A stretch of DNA of 46,170 nt from Ahrensia sp. (GTDB taxonomy: Bacteria > Pseudomonadota > Alphaproteobacteria > Rhizobiales > Rhizobiaceae): assembly GCA_002698425.1 (NCBI GenBank), contig NZXU01000093.1, positions 1 through 46,170 of the forward strand, read 5' to 3'. A program made the position numbers and the translations under genes. The notes beneath the pieces were generated by a model. It was not told where the DNA came from. It saw nothing but the letters and a program-made list of their open reading frames with translations, and did no database searches. This document shows, piece after piece, positions 34,919-43,357 of the stretch (position 1 is its first letter; every line of letters starts with the position of its first letter).

Positions 34919-35884
34919 ATGTCATTGTACAGCTATCTCGAGTTCGAAAAGCCGATCGCCGATCTGGACGGCCAGATCATGGAGCTGAAAAAGCTGCAGC
35001 AGGGCGAGAGCGGCGGCGTTGACGTGGCCGAGGAGATCTCCCGGCTCGAAAAGCGCTCGTCCGAAGCGCTGGTCGAGATCTACAAGAAACTCGCGCCCTG
35101 GCAGAAGGCCCAGGTGGCGCGCCATCCCGACCGGCCGCATTGCCAGGCCTATGTCGATGCGCTGTTCACCGAATTCACGCCGCTGGCCGGCGACCGCAAC
35201 TTCGCCGAGGACCAGGCGATCATCGCCGGTTTCGCGCGCTTCGGCGGCAATGCCGTCGCGGTGATCGGCCAGGAGAAGGGCTCCGACACGCAGTCGCGGC
35301 TGAAGCATAATTTCGGCATGGCGCGGCCCGAAGGGTACCGCAAGGCGGTGCGCATCATGGAACTGGCGAACCGTTTCGGCCTGCCGGTGATTACGCTGGT
35401 CGACACGGCCGGCGCCTATCCGGGCATCGGCGCGGAAGAACGCGGCCAGGCGGAAGCCATCGCGCGGTCGACCGAAATGTGCCTCAATCTCGAAGTGCCG
35501 ATCGTCTCCGTCGTCATCGGCGAGGGCGGCTCGGGGGGCGCCATCGCGATCGCCACCGCCAACAAGGTCTACATGCTCGAGCACGCGATCTATTCGGTGA
35601 TCTCGCCGGAAGGCTGCGCCTCGATCCTGTGGCGCGACGCGGCCCGTGCGAAGGACGCCGCCACGGCGATGAAGGTCACCGCTCAGGACCTGCTGGCGCT
35701 GAAGGTGATCGACGGCATCATCGACGAGCCGGTCGGCGGCGCGCATCGCGACAGCGGCAAGGTCATGGACACGACGCGCAAGACGATCGATTCCGCGCTC
35801 TCCGACCTCAACAAGCTCGACGGCCCGGCGCTGAAAAAGGCGCGGCGCGAGAAATTCCTCGCCATCGGCCGCGATCTCGGCTGA
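34919..35884 (+). CDS. accA: Acetyl-CoA carboxylase carboxyltransferase subunit alpha
   Basis: AccA with AccD moves the carboxyl group from biotin to acetyl-CoA, making malonyl-CoA for fatty acid synthesis. The 321-residue protein opens MSLYSYLEFEKPIADLDGQI and has GDRNFAEDQAIIAGFARFGG, TLVDTAGAYPGIGAEERGQAEAIA, and IGEGGSGGAIAIATANKVYMLEHAIYSVISPEGCASILWRD split across the crotonase-type core. It follows xerD by 81 bases, the usual rhizobial order. Confidence 0.97.
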   Translation: MSLYSYLEFEKPIADLDGQIMELKKLQQGESGGVDVAEEISRLEKRSSEALVEIYKKLAPWQKAQVARHPDRPHCQAYVDALFTEFTPLAGDRNFAEDQAIIAGFARFGGNAVAVIGQEKGSDTQSRLKHNFGMARPEGYRKAVRIMELANRFGLPVITLVDTAGAYPGIGAEERGQAEAIARSTEMCLNLEVPIVSVVIGEGGSGGAIAIATANKVYMLEHAIYSVISPEGCASILWRDAARAKDAATAMKVTAQDLLALKVIDGIIDEPVGGAHRDSGKVMDTTRKTIDSALSDLNKLDGPALKKARREKFLAIGRDLG

Positions 35885-35986
35885 TTGCCTGACCGCAGGG
35901 AAGCTGTCATACGGACGCCGCATTTTCGGCCAATTCGTGGCGCTGACAATTGCGTGACCGGGGCCGCTGAAACCTTGCGGTAAGCA

Positions 35987-36940
35987 ATGGTCAACTATAA
36001 GCGGGGATCGATGATTTTTCCGAGGCAGTCAGGGATGATGTTCCGACGGACCGTGCTCGCGGCGACACTGGCCTGCGCGACCGCGCTCGCCGGGTGCGAG
36101 ACCAGCGATGTGCTCGACCTGAAGGCCAATGCGCCGATCCCCGAAGACGTGAAGAGCTTCATGGCCGCCAACGGCATGACGAAATCGTCGCCGATCATGG
36201 TCCGCCTGTTCAAGGACGAGGCCGTCCTCGAAGTGTGGAAGCAGCGGGACACCGGCCGCTACGCCCTGGTGAAGAGCTACGAGATCTGCGCCTATTCCGG
36301 CAAGCTCGGCCCGAAGATCAAGGAAGGCGACCGGCAGGCGCCGGAAGGCTTCTACTCGATCTCCTTCAACCTGTTGAACCCGAAGTCCCAATACCATCTC
36401 GCCTTCAATACCGGCTATCCGAACCGCTACGACCGCGCCAATGGCCGCACCGGTTCGAACCTGATGATCCACGGCGCCTGTTCGTCCGCCGGCTGCTACT
36501 CGATGACCGACGAGAACATCGCCGAGATCTACGCCTTCGCCCGCGAGGCGCTGCGCGGCGGCAAGCAGGACGCCTTCCAGGTGCAGGCCTTCCCGTTTCG
36601 GATGACGCCTGAAAACATGGCGAAGCATCGCGACGACCCGAATTTCGAATTCTGGAAGATGCTGAAGGAAGGCTACGACCATTTCGAACTGACCAAGGTG
36701 CCGCCGAAGGTCGATGTCTGCGGCCGGCGCTATGTCTTCAACTCGGTGCCGGAAGAGGGCGAGTTCAACGCCACCGCCTCCTGCCCGCCGATGAGCATGC
36801 CAACCAATCTGCAGATGGCCTATCAGACCATGCAGACGCAGCAGGCACTGGCCTTCGACAAGGCTGTCGCGAAGCTGCAGGGCGGCCAGTCCAGCCCTTC
36901 TGCGCCGTTATCCAGCCTGTTCGGCTCCTCCAACAACTGA
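35987..36940 (+). CDS. L,D-transpeptidase (YafK-type) lipoprotein
   Basis: The protein has a signal peptide ending in the lipobox LAGC (residues about 33-36 from this start) and a YkuD catalytic domain with the signature HGACSSAGCYSMTD, whose second Cys is the nucleophile. YafK-type enzymes act on peptidoglycan cross-links or its link to outer-membrane lipoprotein. The start is uncertain: ATG 35987 gives 317 residues, ATG 36011 has GGGG nearby, and ATG 36035 (MMFRRTVLAA) would give the most usual signal-peptide length. The C-terminal QTQQALAFDKAVAKL is helical. Confidence 0.88.
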   Translation: MVNYKRGSMIFPRQSGMMFRRTVLAATLACATALAGCETSDVLDLKANAPIPEDVKSFMAANGMTKSSPIMVRLFKDEAVLEVWKQRDTGRYALVKSYEICAYSGKLGPKIKEGDRQAPEGFYSISFNLLNPKSQYHLAFNTGYPNRYDRANGRTGSNLMIHGACSSAGCYSMTDENIAEIYAFAREALRGGKQDAFQVQAFPFRMTPENMAKHRDDPNFEFWKMLKEGYDHFELTKVPPKVDVCGRRYVFNSVPEEGEFNATASCPPMSMPTNLQMAYQTMQTQQALAFDKAVAKLQGGQSSPSAPLSSLFGSSNN

Positions 36941-36944
36941 TCCG

Positions 36945-37169
36945 ATGGCCGAGACCTATGATCTGCGGGGCCTGAAATGTCCCATGCCGGTCCTCAAAAC
37001 GCGCAAGCGCATGATCGGTCTCAAGGCGGGCGAGCGCCTGTGGGTCCACACCAGCGACCCGCTCGCCGTTATCGACATCCCGCATTTCTGCCAGGAAAGC
37101 GGCCACGCGCTCATCGAGAGCGAAACGGCCGAAGGCGGCCATCGCTTCCTGATCGAACGGGGCGGCTGA
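36945..37169 (+). CDS. TusA-like sulfur carrier protein
   Basis: The 74-residue protein has the SirA/TusA signature DLRGLKCPMPVLKTRK with the active Cys in CPMP. These proteins carry persulfide sulfur for tRNA thiolation, molybdenum cofactor or general sulfur trafficking; which path applies is not clear. It begins four bases after the L,D-transpeptidase stop and may share its message. Its end faces the CobW-type gene with a three-base gap. Confidence 0.9.
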   Translation: MAETYDLRGLKCPMPVLKTRKRMIGLKAGERLWVHTSDPLAVIDIPHFCQESGHALIESETAEGGHRFLIERGG

Positions 37170-37172
37170 TCT

Positions 37173-38222
37173 TCACATTCCCGGAATGGCCAGCGGATTA
37201 TCGGTGAGCGCCTGCGCGTCCGGCCGGTCCGGGGCGATTCCGCCGGTAAAGGCGGCGAACAGGCCCTCGATATGGGCGCGGTTGCCGTTCCGTGCGATGA
37301 CGACGAGCCGCGTCTCGGGCGTCCGTCCGCCCCAGCCGTCGAGGCGCACCGGCGGGTGGAACACCGATTGCACGCCGTGGACGACCAGCGGCCTGTCCGG
37401 CTGCTCGACCGTCGCGACCACGCCCTTCATCCGCAGCAATTCGCGCGGCATGGAGGAACGCAGGAGGTCGATGAACATCTCCACCGTCGCCGCCGGGATC
37501 GGCCTGTCATGGGTCAGCGTGAAGGCCTCGATCGATGCGTCGTGGCGATTGACGTCATGATGATGGTGGCCATGGCCGTGATCTTCCGCCGGGACGTCGG
37601 CGGCCGTCAGCGCGGCGTCGTCCAGCGCCAGCACGAAATCCTTTGCCTGCGCGTCGACGGGCGCGACCAGCGGGTTGAGCGCGGACATGGCTGCCCGCAA
37701 TGCGTCGGTCGGCGGCGCGATGTCGGTCTTGGTCAGCACGATGCGATCGGCCAGCGCCACCTGCTTTCGCGCCTCCTCGTGGCCTTCCAGGCTGGCGAGC
37801 CCGGTCGCGGCGCAAACAACGGTCACGACGCTGGCGACATGGAAGCGCTCGTTGAGGCCCGGCGTCGCGATGATCGCCTGCAGCACCGGCGCGGGGTCGG
37901 CGAGGCCGGTCGTCTCGATGACGACGCGGTCGAGCGCCGCGCCGGCGTCGATGCGCTCGGCGATCTGGATGAGCGTGTCGACGAGGTCGCTGCGCACCGT
38001 GCAGCACAGGCACCCGTCGGACAGTTCGATCATCGGCTCGGAGCCCTCGGCCGCCTCGACCAGCAGGTGGTCGATGCCGACATCGCCGAACTCGTTGATG
38101 ATGACCGCCGTGTTGGCGAAGCCGCCGGACCGGATCAGCCGGTTGAGCAGCGTCGTCTTGCCGGCGCCGAGAAAGCCGGTCAGCACATGCACAGGAATCG
38201 ACTGGACGGGAAGCGATCGCAT
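37173..38222 (-). CDS. CobW/COG0523-type GTPase metallochaperone
   Basis: The 349-residue protein has the GTPase P-loop GFLGAGKTTLLNRL (about 16-29), the metal motif GCLCC (CxCC) near residue 73, ETTGLADP, the NKxD-like LTKTD, and a histidine-rich loop EDHGHGHHHHDVNRHD (about 205-220) that should bind metal. COG0523 members deliver zinc, cobalt or iron to client enzymes. It starts eight bases after the dacA-type stop, so it is co-transcribed with a peptidoglycan D,D-carboxypeptidase gene. The client is unknown; cobalt for CobNST and zinc are both possible. Confidence 0.92.
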   Translation of the reverse strand: MRSLPVQSIPVHVLTGFLGAGKTTLLNRLIRSGGFANTAVIINEFGDVGIDHLLVEAAEGSEPMIELSDGCLCCTVRSDLVDTLIQIAERIDAGAALDRVVIETTGLADPAPVLQAIIATPGLNERFHVASVVTVVCAATGLASLEGHEEARKQVALADRIVLTKTDIAPPTDALRAAMSALNPLVAPVDAQAKDFVLALDDAALTAADVPAEDHGHGHHHHDVNRHDASIEAFTLTHDRPIPAATVEMFIDLLRSSMPRELLRMKGVVATVEQPDRPLVVHGVQSVFHPPVRLDGWGGRTPETRLVVIARNGNRAHIEGLFAAFTGGIAPDRPDAQALTDNPLAIPGM

Positions 38223-38230
38223 GGCCTGCC

Positions 38231-39421
38231 TCACGCGCCGCTGTCTTCCGGCCGGAATTCGGGGATAGGGATCGCCCGGTCGCCGGTGAGGTCGAGCCCC
38301 GCGGCCTGGCGCGCCTCGGCAACCTCGTCGGACAGCCGCACCGGGCGGAGGTCCGGCACGGGGATCTCGTCGACATACTGGCCCGCCAGCAGGATCGCTG
38401 ACATGGAGGCGCCCTGCGCGCCGCCGGTGTAGATCGTCATCGTCGCCGGCTCGCGCGTCAGCGGATGCAGGTTGGGCGAGGCGAACTGGTCGAGCGAGCG
38501 GTCCGCCCAACGCGCATCGTTTGCCTCCTGCGAGCAGACGGTGGCGCGGACATTGGTGATGTCCTTCGACCGGTCCTCCGGCGGCGACATCGAGGCGAGC
38601 ACCGGCTCGAAGCTCTCATTGCCGACCTCGGCGAAGGCGGCCTCCAGCAGGTCGGCGGCCTTCTCGGCGCGGCGCTTGGAGCTCATCTCGCCGAGCACGA
38701 CAGCGATCAGCGTCGTGCCGTTGCGGGTCGCCGAGCCGATGATGTTGAAGCCGGAATCGCAGATATAGCCGGTCTTCATGCCGTCGGCGCCGTCGAAGCG
38801 TCCGAGCAGCAGGTTGTAGCCGGTGAAGGTGTGCTCGCCGTCCTTGAGCGCCTCGGTGGAGAAATAATGGTCGTATTGCGGGTATTGCCGGCGGATCGTG
38901 CGCGCCAGAACGGCGAGATCGTAGGCGGTCGAATATTGCGCGGGATCGTGCAGGCCGTGCGGATTGACGAAATGCGAATCCTCCATGCCGAGGCTCCTGG
39001 CCGTGGCGTTCATGCGCTTGGCGAATTCCTCGACAGAGCCGGAAATGGATTCGGCGATCGCCACGGCGATGTCGTTGGCCGACTTGACCAGCATCATCTT
39101 CAGGGCGTTGTCGAGCGTGATGATGGTGCCGATCGGATAGGCCATGTGGCTCGGCGGCTTGCGCGCCGCTTCGAGCGAGATGCGCACCGGCGATTTCGGC
39201 GTCAGCCGGCCGGCCTCGATCTCCTGGAAGGCGATCAGCGCGGTCATCAGCTTGGTCAGCGAGGCGGGATGCCAGCGCTCATATTGCCGCTCGGCCTGCA
39301 GCACGCGGCCCGTCTGCACATCAACGACCATGGACGGATTGGCTGAAGCCGCGCCCGCGACGAGTGCGAAGAGGAGCGCGAATGCGAAGCGAAGCATGGG
39401 CGATCGTTGTCCGGCGAACAT
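38231..39421 (-). CDS. D-alanyl-D-alanine carboxypeptidase (penicillin-binding protein)
   Basis: This periplasmic serine peptidase trims the last D-alanine from peptidoglycan stem peptides. From ATG 39421 (MFAGQRSPMLRFAF) it has 396 residues with a signal peptide ending GAASA, and the PBP motifs SLTK (catalytic Ser), SAN and KTG in the proper order (HPASLTKLM, VKSANDIAV, DGMKTGYI). A C-terminal part follows about residue 300. AAGGG stands about seven bases upstream. The frame reaches 39547 but that segment is Pro/Arg-rich without a signal pattern. Confidence 0.93.
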   Translation of the reverse strand: MFAGQRSPMLRFAFALLFALVAGAASANPSMVVDVQTGRVLQAERQYERWHPASLTKLMTALIAFQEIEAGRLTPKSPVRISLEAARKPPSHMAYPIGTIITLDNALKMMLVKSANDIAVAIAESISGSVEEFAKRMNATARSLGMEDSHFVNPHGLHDPAQYSTAYDLAVLARTIRRQYPQYDHYFSTEALKDGEHTFTGYNLLLGRFDGADGMKTGYICDSGFNIIGSATRNGTTLIAVVLGEMSSKRRAEKAADLLEAAFAEVGNESFEPVLASMSPPEDRSKDITNVRATVCSQEANDARWADRSLDQFASPNLHPLTREPATMTIYTGGAQGASMSAILLAGQYVDEIPVPDLRPVRLSDEVAEARQAAGLDLTGDRAIPIPEFRPEDSGA

Positions 39422-39640
39422 AGACATTCCCTTGGCGATGAGGCGGCCCCGCGCCTGTGTAGGCGAAGGCGGGACCGGCGTGCAAGCCATCGCGGGCCCG
39501 CCCGCAAGAACTTGCCTTGCTCTGTGGGAGAAATGTGCCACTGACATGGCGGATCAAGTGGAAGTTGTTCCCGGACGGGGCTTGTTCTCTTTGCCGGCCG
39601 CCGCCATGTTCGTTTCAACGCCCCAACGAAGGACTAGTTC

Positions 39641-40807
39641 ATGCCGATTCTCAACCGCGCCCACGAAATGGCGGAGGAAGTGACAGGCTGGCGCCGCCAT
39701 CTTCACAGCCATCCCGAATTGCTGTTCGACGTGCACGAGACGGCCGCCTTCGTGGAAGAGAAGCTGAAGAGTTTCGGGTGCGACGAGGTTGTCACCGGGC
39801 TCGGCCGCACCGGCGTCGTCGCCGTTATCAAGGGGTCCAGGGGGCCGGGCGAGACGCTCGGTTTTCGCGCCGACATGGATGCGCTGCCGATCAAGGAGAT
39901 GACCGGCAAGGACTATGCCTCGGAAAATCCCGGCAAGATGCATGCCTGCGGCCATGACGGCCATACCTCGATGCTGCTCGGCGCGGCGCAATATCTCGCC
40001 GAGACGCGCAATTTCGCCGGCACGGTGGTGGTCATCTTCCAGCCGGCGGAAGAAGGCGGCGGCGGCGGCCGCGAGATGGTCGAGGACGGGCTGATGGACC
40101 GCTTCGGCATCGACCGCGTCTACGGCATGCACAACATGCCGGGCGTGCCCGTCGGGCAGTTCACGATCCGCAGCGGTGCGCTGTGGGCCTCGACCGACGA
40201 ATTCAGGATCACCATCACCGGCCGCGGCGGCCATGCCGCATGGCCGAACCAGACGATCGATCCGATCGTCATCGGCGCGCAGATCGTCCAGGCCCTGCAG
40301 ACGATCGCCTCGCGCAACGCCGACCCGGTCTCGGCGATCGTCGTCTCGGTGACGCAGTTCCACGCCGGCACGGCGCATAACATCATTCCCGAGGAGGCCG
40401 AGATCGGCGGCACGGTCCGGGCGCTCTCGCCGGAGAACCGCGAACTCGGCGAGGTCCGCCTGCGCGCGATCGCCGAGAACATCGCCGCCGCCCATGGCGC
40501 GACGGCCGAGATCGAGTGGCGCAAGGGCTATCCGGTGATGATCAACCACAGCGGCGAGGCGGATATCTGCGCGCAGGTCGCCGGCGGCGTGGCGGGCGAC
40601 AATGCGGTCGAAACCGAGGCCGCGCCGATGATGGGCGGCGAGGATTTCGCCTATATGACGGAAGAGCGGCCCGGCGCGATGATCCTGATCGGCAATGGCG
40701 ACACGGCGGGTCTCCACCACCCGGCCTATGACTTCAACGACGAGATCATCCCGCTCGGCATCTCGTACTGGGCGGCGCTCGCCGAGGGCAACGGCAAGGC
40801 CGCCTGA
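39641..40807 (+). CDS. M20 family metallopeptidase / amidohydrolase
   Basis: The 388-residue protein is an M20 (HipO/aminoacylase-like) zinc or manganese enzyme that splits N-acyl amino acids or similar amides. Seen are WRRHLHSHPELLFDVHET, the metal motif HACGHDGHTSMLLG, the catalytic Glu pair in FQPAEEGGGGGREMVEDG, the dimerisation-domain GRGGHAAWPN and late HHPAYDFNDEIIPLG. Its natural substrate (hippurate, N-acetyl amino acids or another amide) cannot be read. GAAGGA stands shortly before ATG 39641. Confidence 0.92.
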   Translation: MPILNRAHEMAEEVTGWRRHLHSHPELLFDVHETAAFVEEKLKSFGCDEVVTGLGRTGVVAVIKGSRGPGETLGFRADMDALPIKEMTGKDYASENPGKMHACGHDGHTSMLLGAAQYLAETRNFAGTVVVIFQPAEEGGGGGREMVEDGLMDRFGIDRVYGMHNMPGVPVGQFTIRSGALWASTDEFRITITGRGGHAAWPNQTIDPIVIGAQIVQALQTIASRNADPVSAIVVSVTQFHAGTAHNIIPEEAEIGGTVRALSPENRELGEVRLRAIAENIAAAHGATAEIEWRKGYPVMINHSGEADICAQVAGGVAGDNAVETEAAPMMGGEDFAYMTEERPGAMILIGNGDTAGLHHPAYDFNDEIIPLGISYWAALAEGNGKAA

Positions 40808-40862
40808 GGGCCGCCTTTACGAGTTTTCAAAGCGATCGTGCTCTGGTATCAGCGACGCGTGC

Positions 40863-40939
40863 GGTCCCGTAGCTCAGCAGGATAGAGCATCAGATTCCTA
40901 ATCTGAGGGTCACAGGTTCGAATCCTGTCGGGATCGCCA
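40863..40939 (+). tRNA. tRNA-Arg (anticodon CCT)
   Basis: The 77-base gene folds into a full cloverleaf. The acceptor stem GGTCCCG pairs with CGGGATC with one G-T pair, the D-arm is GCTC/GAGC, the anticodon stem TCAGA/TCTGA carries loop TTCCTAA with anticodon CCT, and the T-arm ACAGG/CCTGT carries TTCGAAT. CCA is encoded (40937-40939). It reads AGG arginine codons, rare in this GC-rich genome. Genes beyond it look accessory, but no copy of its 3' end was found downstream. Confidence 0.95.
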
Positions 40940-40977
40940 GATTTCCGCCTACCGGTTTTCTCGGGACGCGCGGGCGC

Positions 40978-41199
40978 TCATCCCGCGTAGCCGAACGCCG
41001 CGTAGGTGTCGGTTGACCGGTCGCGCCCGGTGGCGGCTTTTCGCAGCCTGGCGAGGTAGAGAAGATAAAGAAACTTCTTGCCGGCGATCAGCGCCTCGTT
41101 CTCGCTTTCGAAGGGGCCGAGACGGCGGCGGCGATATCGGAAGAACCAGAGGCCGTTACGATATTCGACGTCTAGCTCCTTGTCGTGGACGGTACGCAT
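40978..41199 (-). CDS. 73-residue protein of unknown function
   Basis: I take ATG 41199 because GGAG stands six bases upstream; the GTG at 41223 lacks a ribosome site. The product opens MRTVHDKELDVEYRNGLWFF, has a basic RYRRRRLGPFESENEALIAGKKFL segment and a short hydrophobic LYLLYLARL helix. The pattern W-F-F-R-Y then GPF followed by an acidic helix recalls short families such as DUF6316, but I cannot assign it. It is transcribed away from the glycan cluster toward the tRNA. Confidence 0.65.
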   Translation of the reverse strand: MRTVHDKELDVEYRNGLWFFRYRRRRLGPFESENEALIAGKKFLYLLYLARLRKAATGRDRSTDTYAAFGYAG

Positions 41200-41304
41200 G
41201 AACAGCTCCGCGATACTTTTCACGTATCGGGAAAATGCGCGTATGGCGGGATTGGTTCCCGTTAAAATTGAATTTCGTTCCGGTTTTTGCCCTTCAGGCA
41301 GACT

Positions 41305-41448
41305 TCACGACCGTTCGAAGGTCGTGCCGCTGAAGCTCTCGACGGCGAAATCGGCGCCGGCCTGGTTCATCTTGACGGTGTAGCCGACGGCGATGATCGA
41401 CAGGAACATCAGCGCCAGCATCAGACGTGGAAGTTGGTTCACAGCCAT
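41305..41448 (-). CDS. 47-residue single-span membrane protein
   Basis: ATG 41448 has AGGAGAGG four bases upstream, so this start is much better than the longer frame to 41559. The product is MAVNQLPRLMLALMFLSIIA with one membrane helix (about 8-24), then a 23-residue polar tail ending GTTFERS. No relative is recognised. The short tail outside the membrane is probably periplasmic. It sits alone between the 73-residue gene and the glycosyltransferase. Confidence 0.65.
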   Translation of the reverse strand: MAVNQLPRLMLALMFLSIIAVGYTVKMNQAGADFAVESFSGTTFERS

Positions 41449-41601
41449 TTTGCCTCTCCTGGATGCGGCGTCTTTTCGCGCCGTTATCTCGGAATGATGG
41501 GAGACTACCCCTTCCAAAAGGTTGCCGGCGTGTATTTCGTCACACGCGATCCGTGTCAAAAATGAGGCGTGGCTAATATTGGCTTAAGCCGCCGCCGCGA
41601 T

Positions 41602-41618
41602 TCCCCGTTTTCCGGGGA
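41602..41618 (-). terminator. Hairpin at the end of the minus-strand glycosyltransferase
   Basis: TCCCCG / CGGGGA with loop TTTTC lies immediately after the glycosyltransferase stop on the minus strand. The stem is strong but no T-run follows, so it may slow or protect the message end without being a true terminator. Confidence 0.4.
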
Positions 41619-42440
41619 TCACGTCCGGGTTTGCCGGCGTCGGTCCTGGCGATCCGAACTGCCGGTCAGCACTTTCAGGCCCTCTTTCAGCCATTCGCTG
41701 ATCCTCGGCCGCAGCGTCTTCTTGCCGATGATGCGCGCGCGGTGGAGGGAAAAAACCGGCAGGACGGGGACGACGCCGCGTTCGGCGCGAAGCGATCGGG
41801 CGATCGTGTCGAGATGCGGGTGGCGTCCGTGCAGGATCTTCATGTCGCGCGCCAGCGGCTGCGGAAATTCGAGCTTGTAATTATAGCTGTTGGTCAGGGG
41901 CAGGCAGCGTATCCCGCTTTCATACATGGCCTGGCGCAAGGGCGGCTGGTCCTGACCATTGTCGTCGCCATGGAGTTCGAGCCAGCGGTCGATCAGCGCC
42001 AGGACCGGCTCCGAAAGCCGATAGGCGATGACCCCGGCATTCCAGACCGGTGCGCATTCGGGAATGCCGCGATACCGCTCCTTCAGCCTTTGCAGGACGG
42101 ATAACGCCATCGCCATGTCGTAGCCGTCGAGCGCCTCGAACAGCTCGGGCACTGGCGCCGCCATGTAGGTGTCGGTGTCCAGATAGAGCGTCTTTTCGAA
42201 CGGGCTGCGTTTCAGGGCCGCCATTTTCTGCGCCTTGAAGCCGAGCCCGTCTTCCGGCGGCGACACCATGTCGAAGAGGTTTTCGGGCGGCGTCCGGTCG
42301 GTGACCAGGGCGAGCGGCATATCGGGCATGCAGGCGCGCACGCTGCGGGCGGATGTCACCGCCTCGTCGAGATATTGCGCACCGATGGCGTAATAGAGGA
42401 TGCCGGCATCGGACCTCCCGCCCTCCCTGTCATTTGGCAT
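41619..42440 (-). CDS. Nucleotide-sugar glycosyltransferase
   Basis: The 273-residue protein opens YYAIGAQYLDEAVTSARSVRA and has LALVTDR, FKAQKMAALKRSPFEKTLYLDTDTYM with the DxD sugar-nucleotide/metal motif, and FNAGVIAY-like VWNAGVIAYRLSEPVL. The fold looks like a GT-A (glycogenin/GT8-like) enzyme. No signal or membrane span is seen. The acceptor is unknown. It diverges from a plus-strand set with two more glycosyltransferases, so the set may build one glycan. Confidence 0.82.
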   Translation of the reverse strand: MPNDREGGRSDAGILYYAIGAQYLDEAVTSARSVRACMPDMPLALVTDRTPPENLFDMVSPPEDGLGFKAQKMAALKRSPFEKTLYLDTDTYMAAPVPELFEALDGYDMAMALSVLQRLKERYRGIPECAPVWNAGVIAYRLSEPVLALIDRWLELHGDDNGQDQPPLRQAMYESGIRCLPLTNSYNYKLEFPQPLARDMKILHGRHPHLDTIARSLRAERGVVPVLPVFSLHRARIIGKKTLRPRISEWLKEGLKVLTGSSDRQDRRRQTRT

Positions 42441-42615
42441 GCTCGCAGTCCCTCTTCGTCAGGCCGGATTCGACCACCCTTGGCGGACGGTTGTCCCTGC
42501 CCGCGTTTTCCGTTCGAAAAAACACGCCCGCCCTGTCGGCGCGGCAATTGCATTTCGGGTCGTTTCCAATATTCTGAGTATAGTTCTCAAGTTTTACCAT
42601 AGGTAAGGTGCGGTC

Positions 42616-43344
42616 TTGGAGGTTTTCTCTCCCCGGCAAACCAATATGGGCCTGTTCGTGCAAATGCACGATAAGGGTTTCTCCGTCGCGGAAATTCGCC
42701 GTTTGCAGCAATGCTATTCCACGGCCTGCGGGATGTTCAACGGCCGTTACCGCAAGACCGGCCGTCCCTTCATGTGCCATTCGGTCGGCGTCGCGTCCTC
42801 GGTCGCCGAGTTCAGCCGCGATCCGGACATGGTGCTCGCCGGCCTGTTTCACGCCGCTTACGACAGCGGCCAGTTTCCCGACGGCCGCAACGGAAAGACG
42901 ACCAGGCGGCATCGCGACTGGCTTGCCGGAAAGATCGGATCGAAGGCCGAGGCGATCGCGGCGCGTTATCTCGCTTTCGATTTCGAAACCGGGGTGCCGG
43001 AACGGCTGCTGGCCGAAGGGTTCGATGACGGTGACCGGGATTTGCTGCTGATCGCGCTCGCGCACGAGGTCGACGATCTCGCCGATGGCGGTCTCGCGCT
43101 GGCGCCCAAATATGGCGATTCGATCGTTTCGCGTGTGACATCCTGCACAGAGCTCGCGCGGCAAATCGGTCAGCACGATCTGGCCGAATGCCTGGTTGCG
43201 CATGGAAGACGCCACGAGGAGCTTGCCTGGATGCGTGAATTGCAGCCGGACAAGCTTCGCGGCTTCCGGATCGTCCCCCGGCTGCGCGCATATCTTCGTC
43301 TGCGCCGCGCGGCCGCGCGCGGCAAGGATGCCAGGTTTTTCTAG
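42616..43344 (+). CDS. HD-like protein (possible DUF6817) in a glycan cluster
   Basis: The 242-residue protein contains CHSVGVASSVAEF and, 11 residues on, MVLAGLFHAAYDSGQF, which together recall a degenerate HD metal-dependent hydrolase of the DUF6817 kind. A later ALAHEVDDLADG (about 150-161) supplies more His/Asp. The last 30 residues are very Arg-rich. Start TTG 42616 has AAGGTG upstream, while ATG 42646 (MGLFVQMHDKG) is a fair alternative. A glycosyltransferase gene follows after 13 bases, so it should act in the same pathway. Activity unknown. Confidence 0.68.
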   Translation: MEVFSPRQTNMGLFVQMHDKGFSVAEIRRLQQCYSTACGMFNGRYRKTGRPFMCHSVGVASSVAEFSRDPDMVLAGLFHAAYDSGQFPDGRNGKTTRRHRDWLAGKIGSKAEAIAARYLAFDFETGVPERLLAEGFDDGDRDLLLIALAHEVDDLADGGLALAPKYGDSIVSRVTSCTELARQIGQHDLAECLVAHGRRHEELAWMRELQPDKLRGFRIVPRLRAYLRLRRAAARGKDARFF

Positions 43345-43357
43345 ATCGGGAGCGGTT

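Noticed and set aside
39422..39640. Small gene between dacA-type and M20 genes
   Set aside because: Open frames here lack ribosome sites and are Arg/Pro-rich; the space is more likely two divergent promoters.
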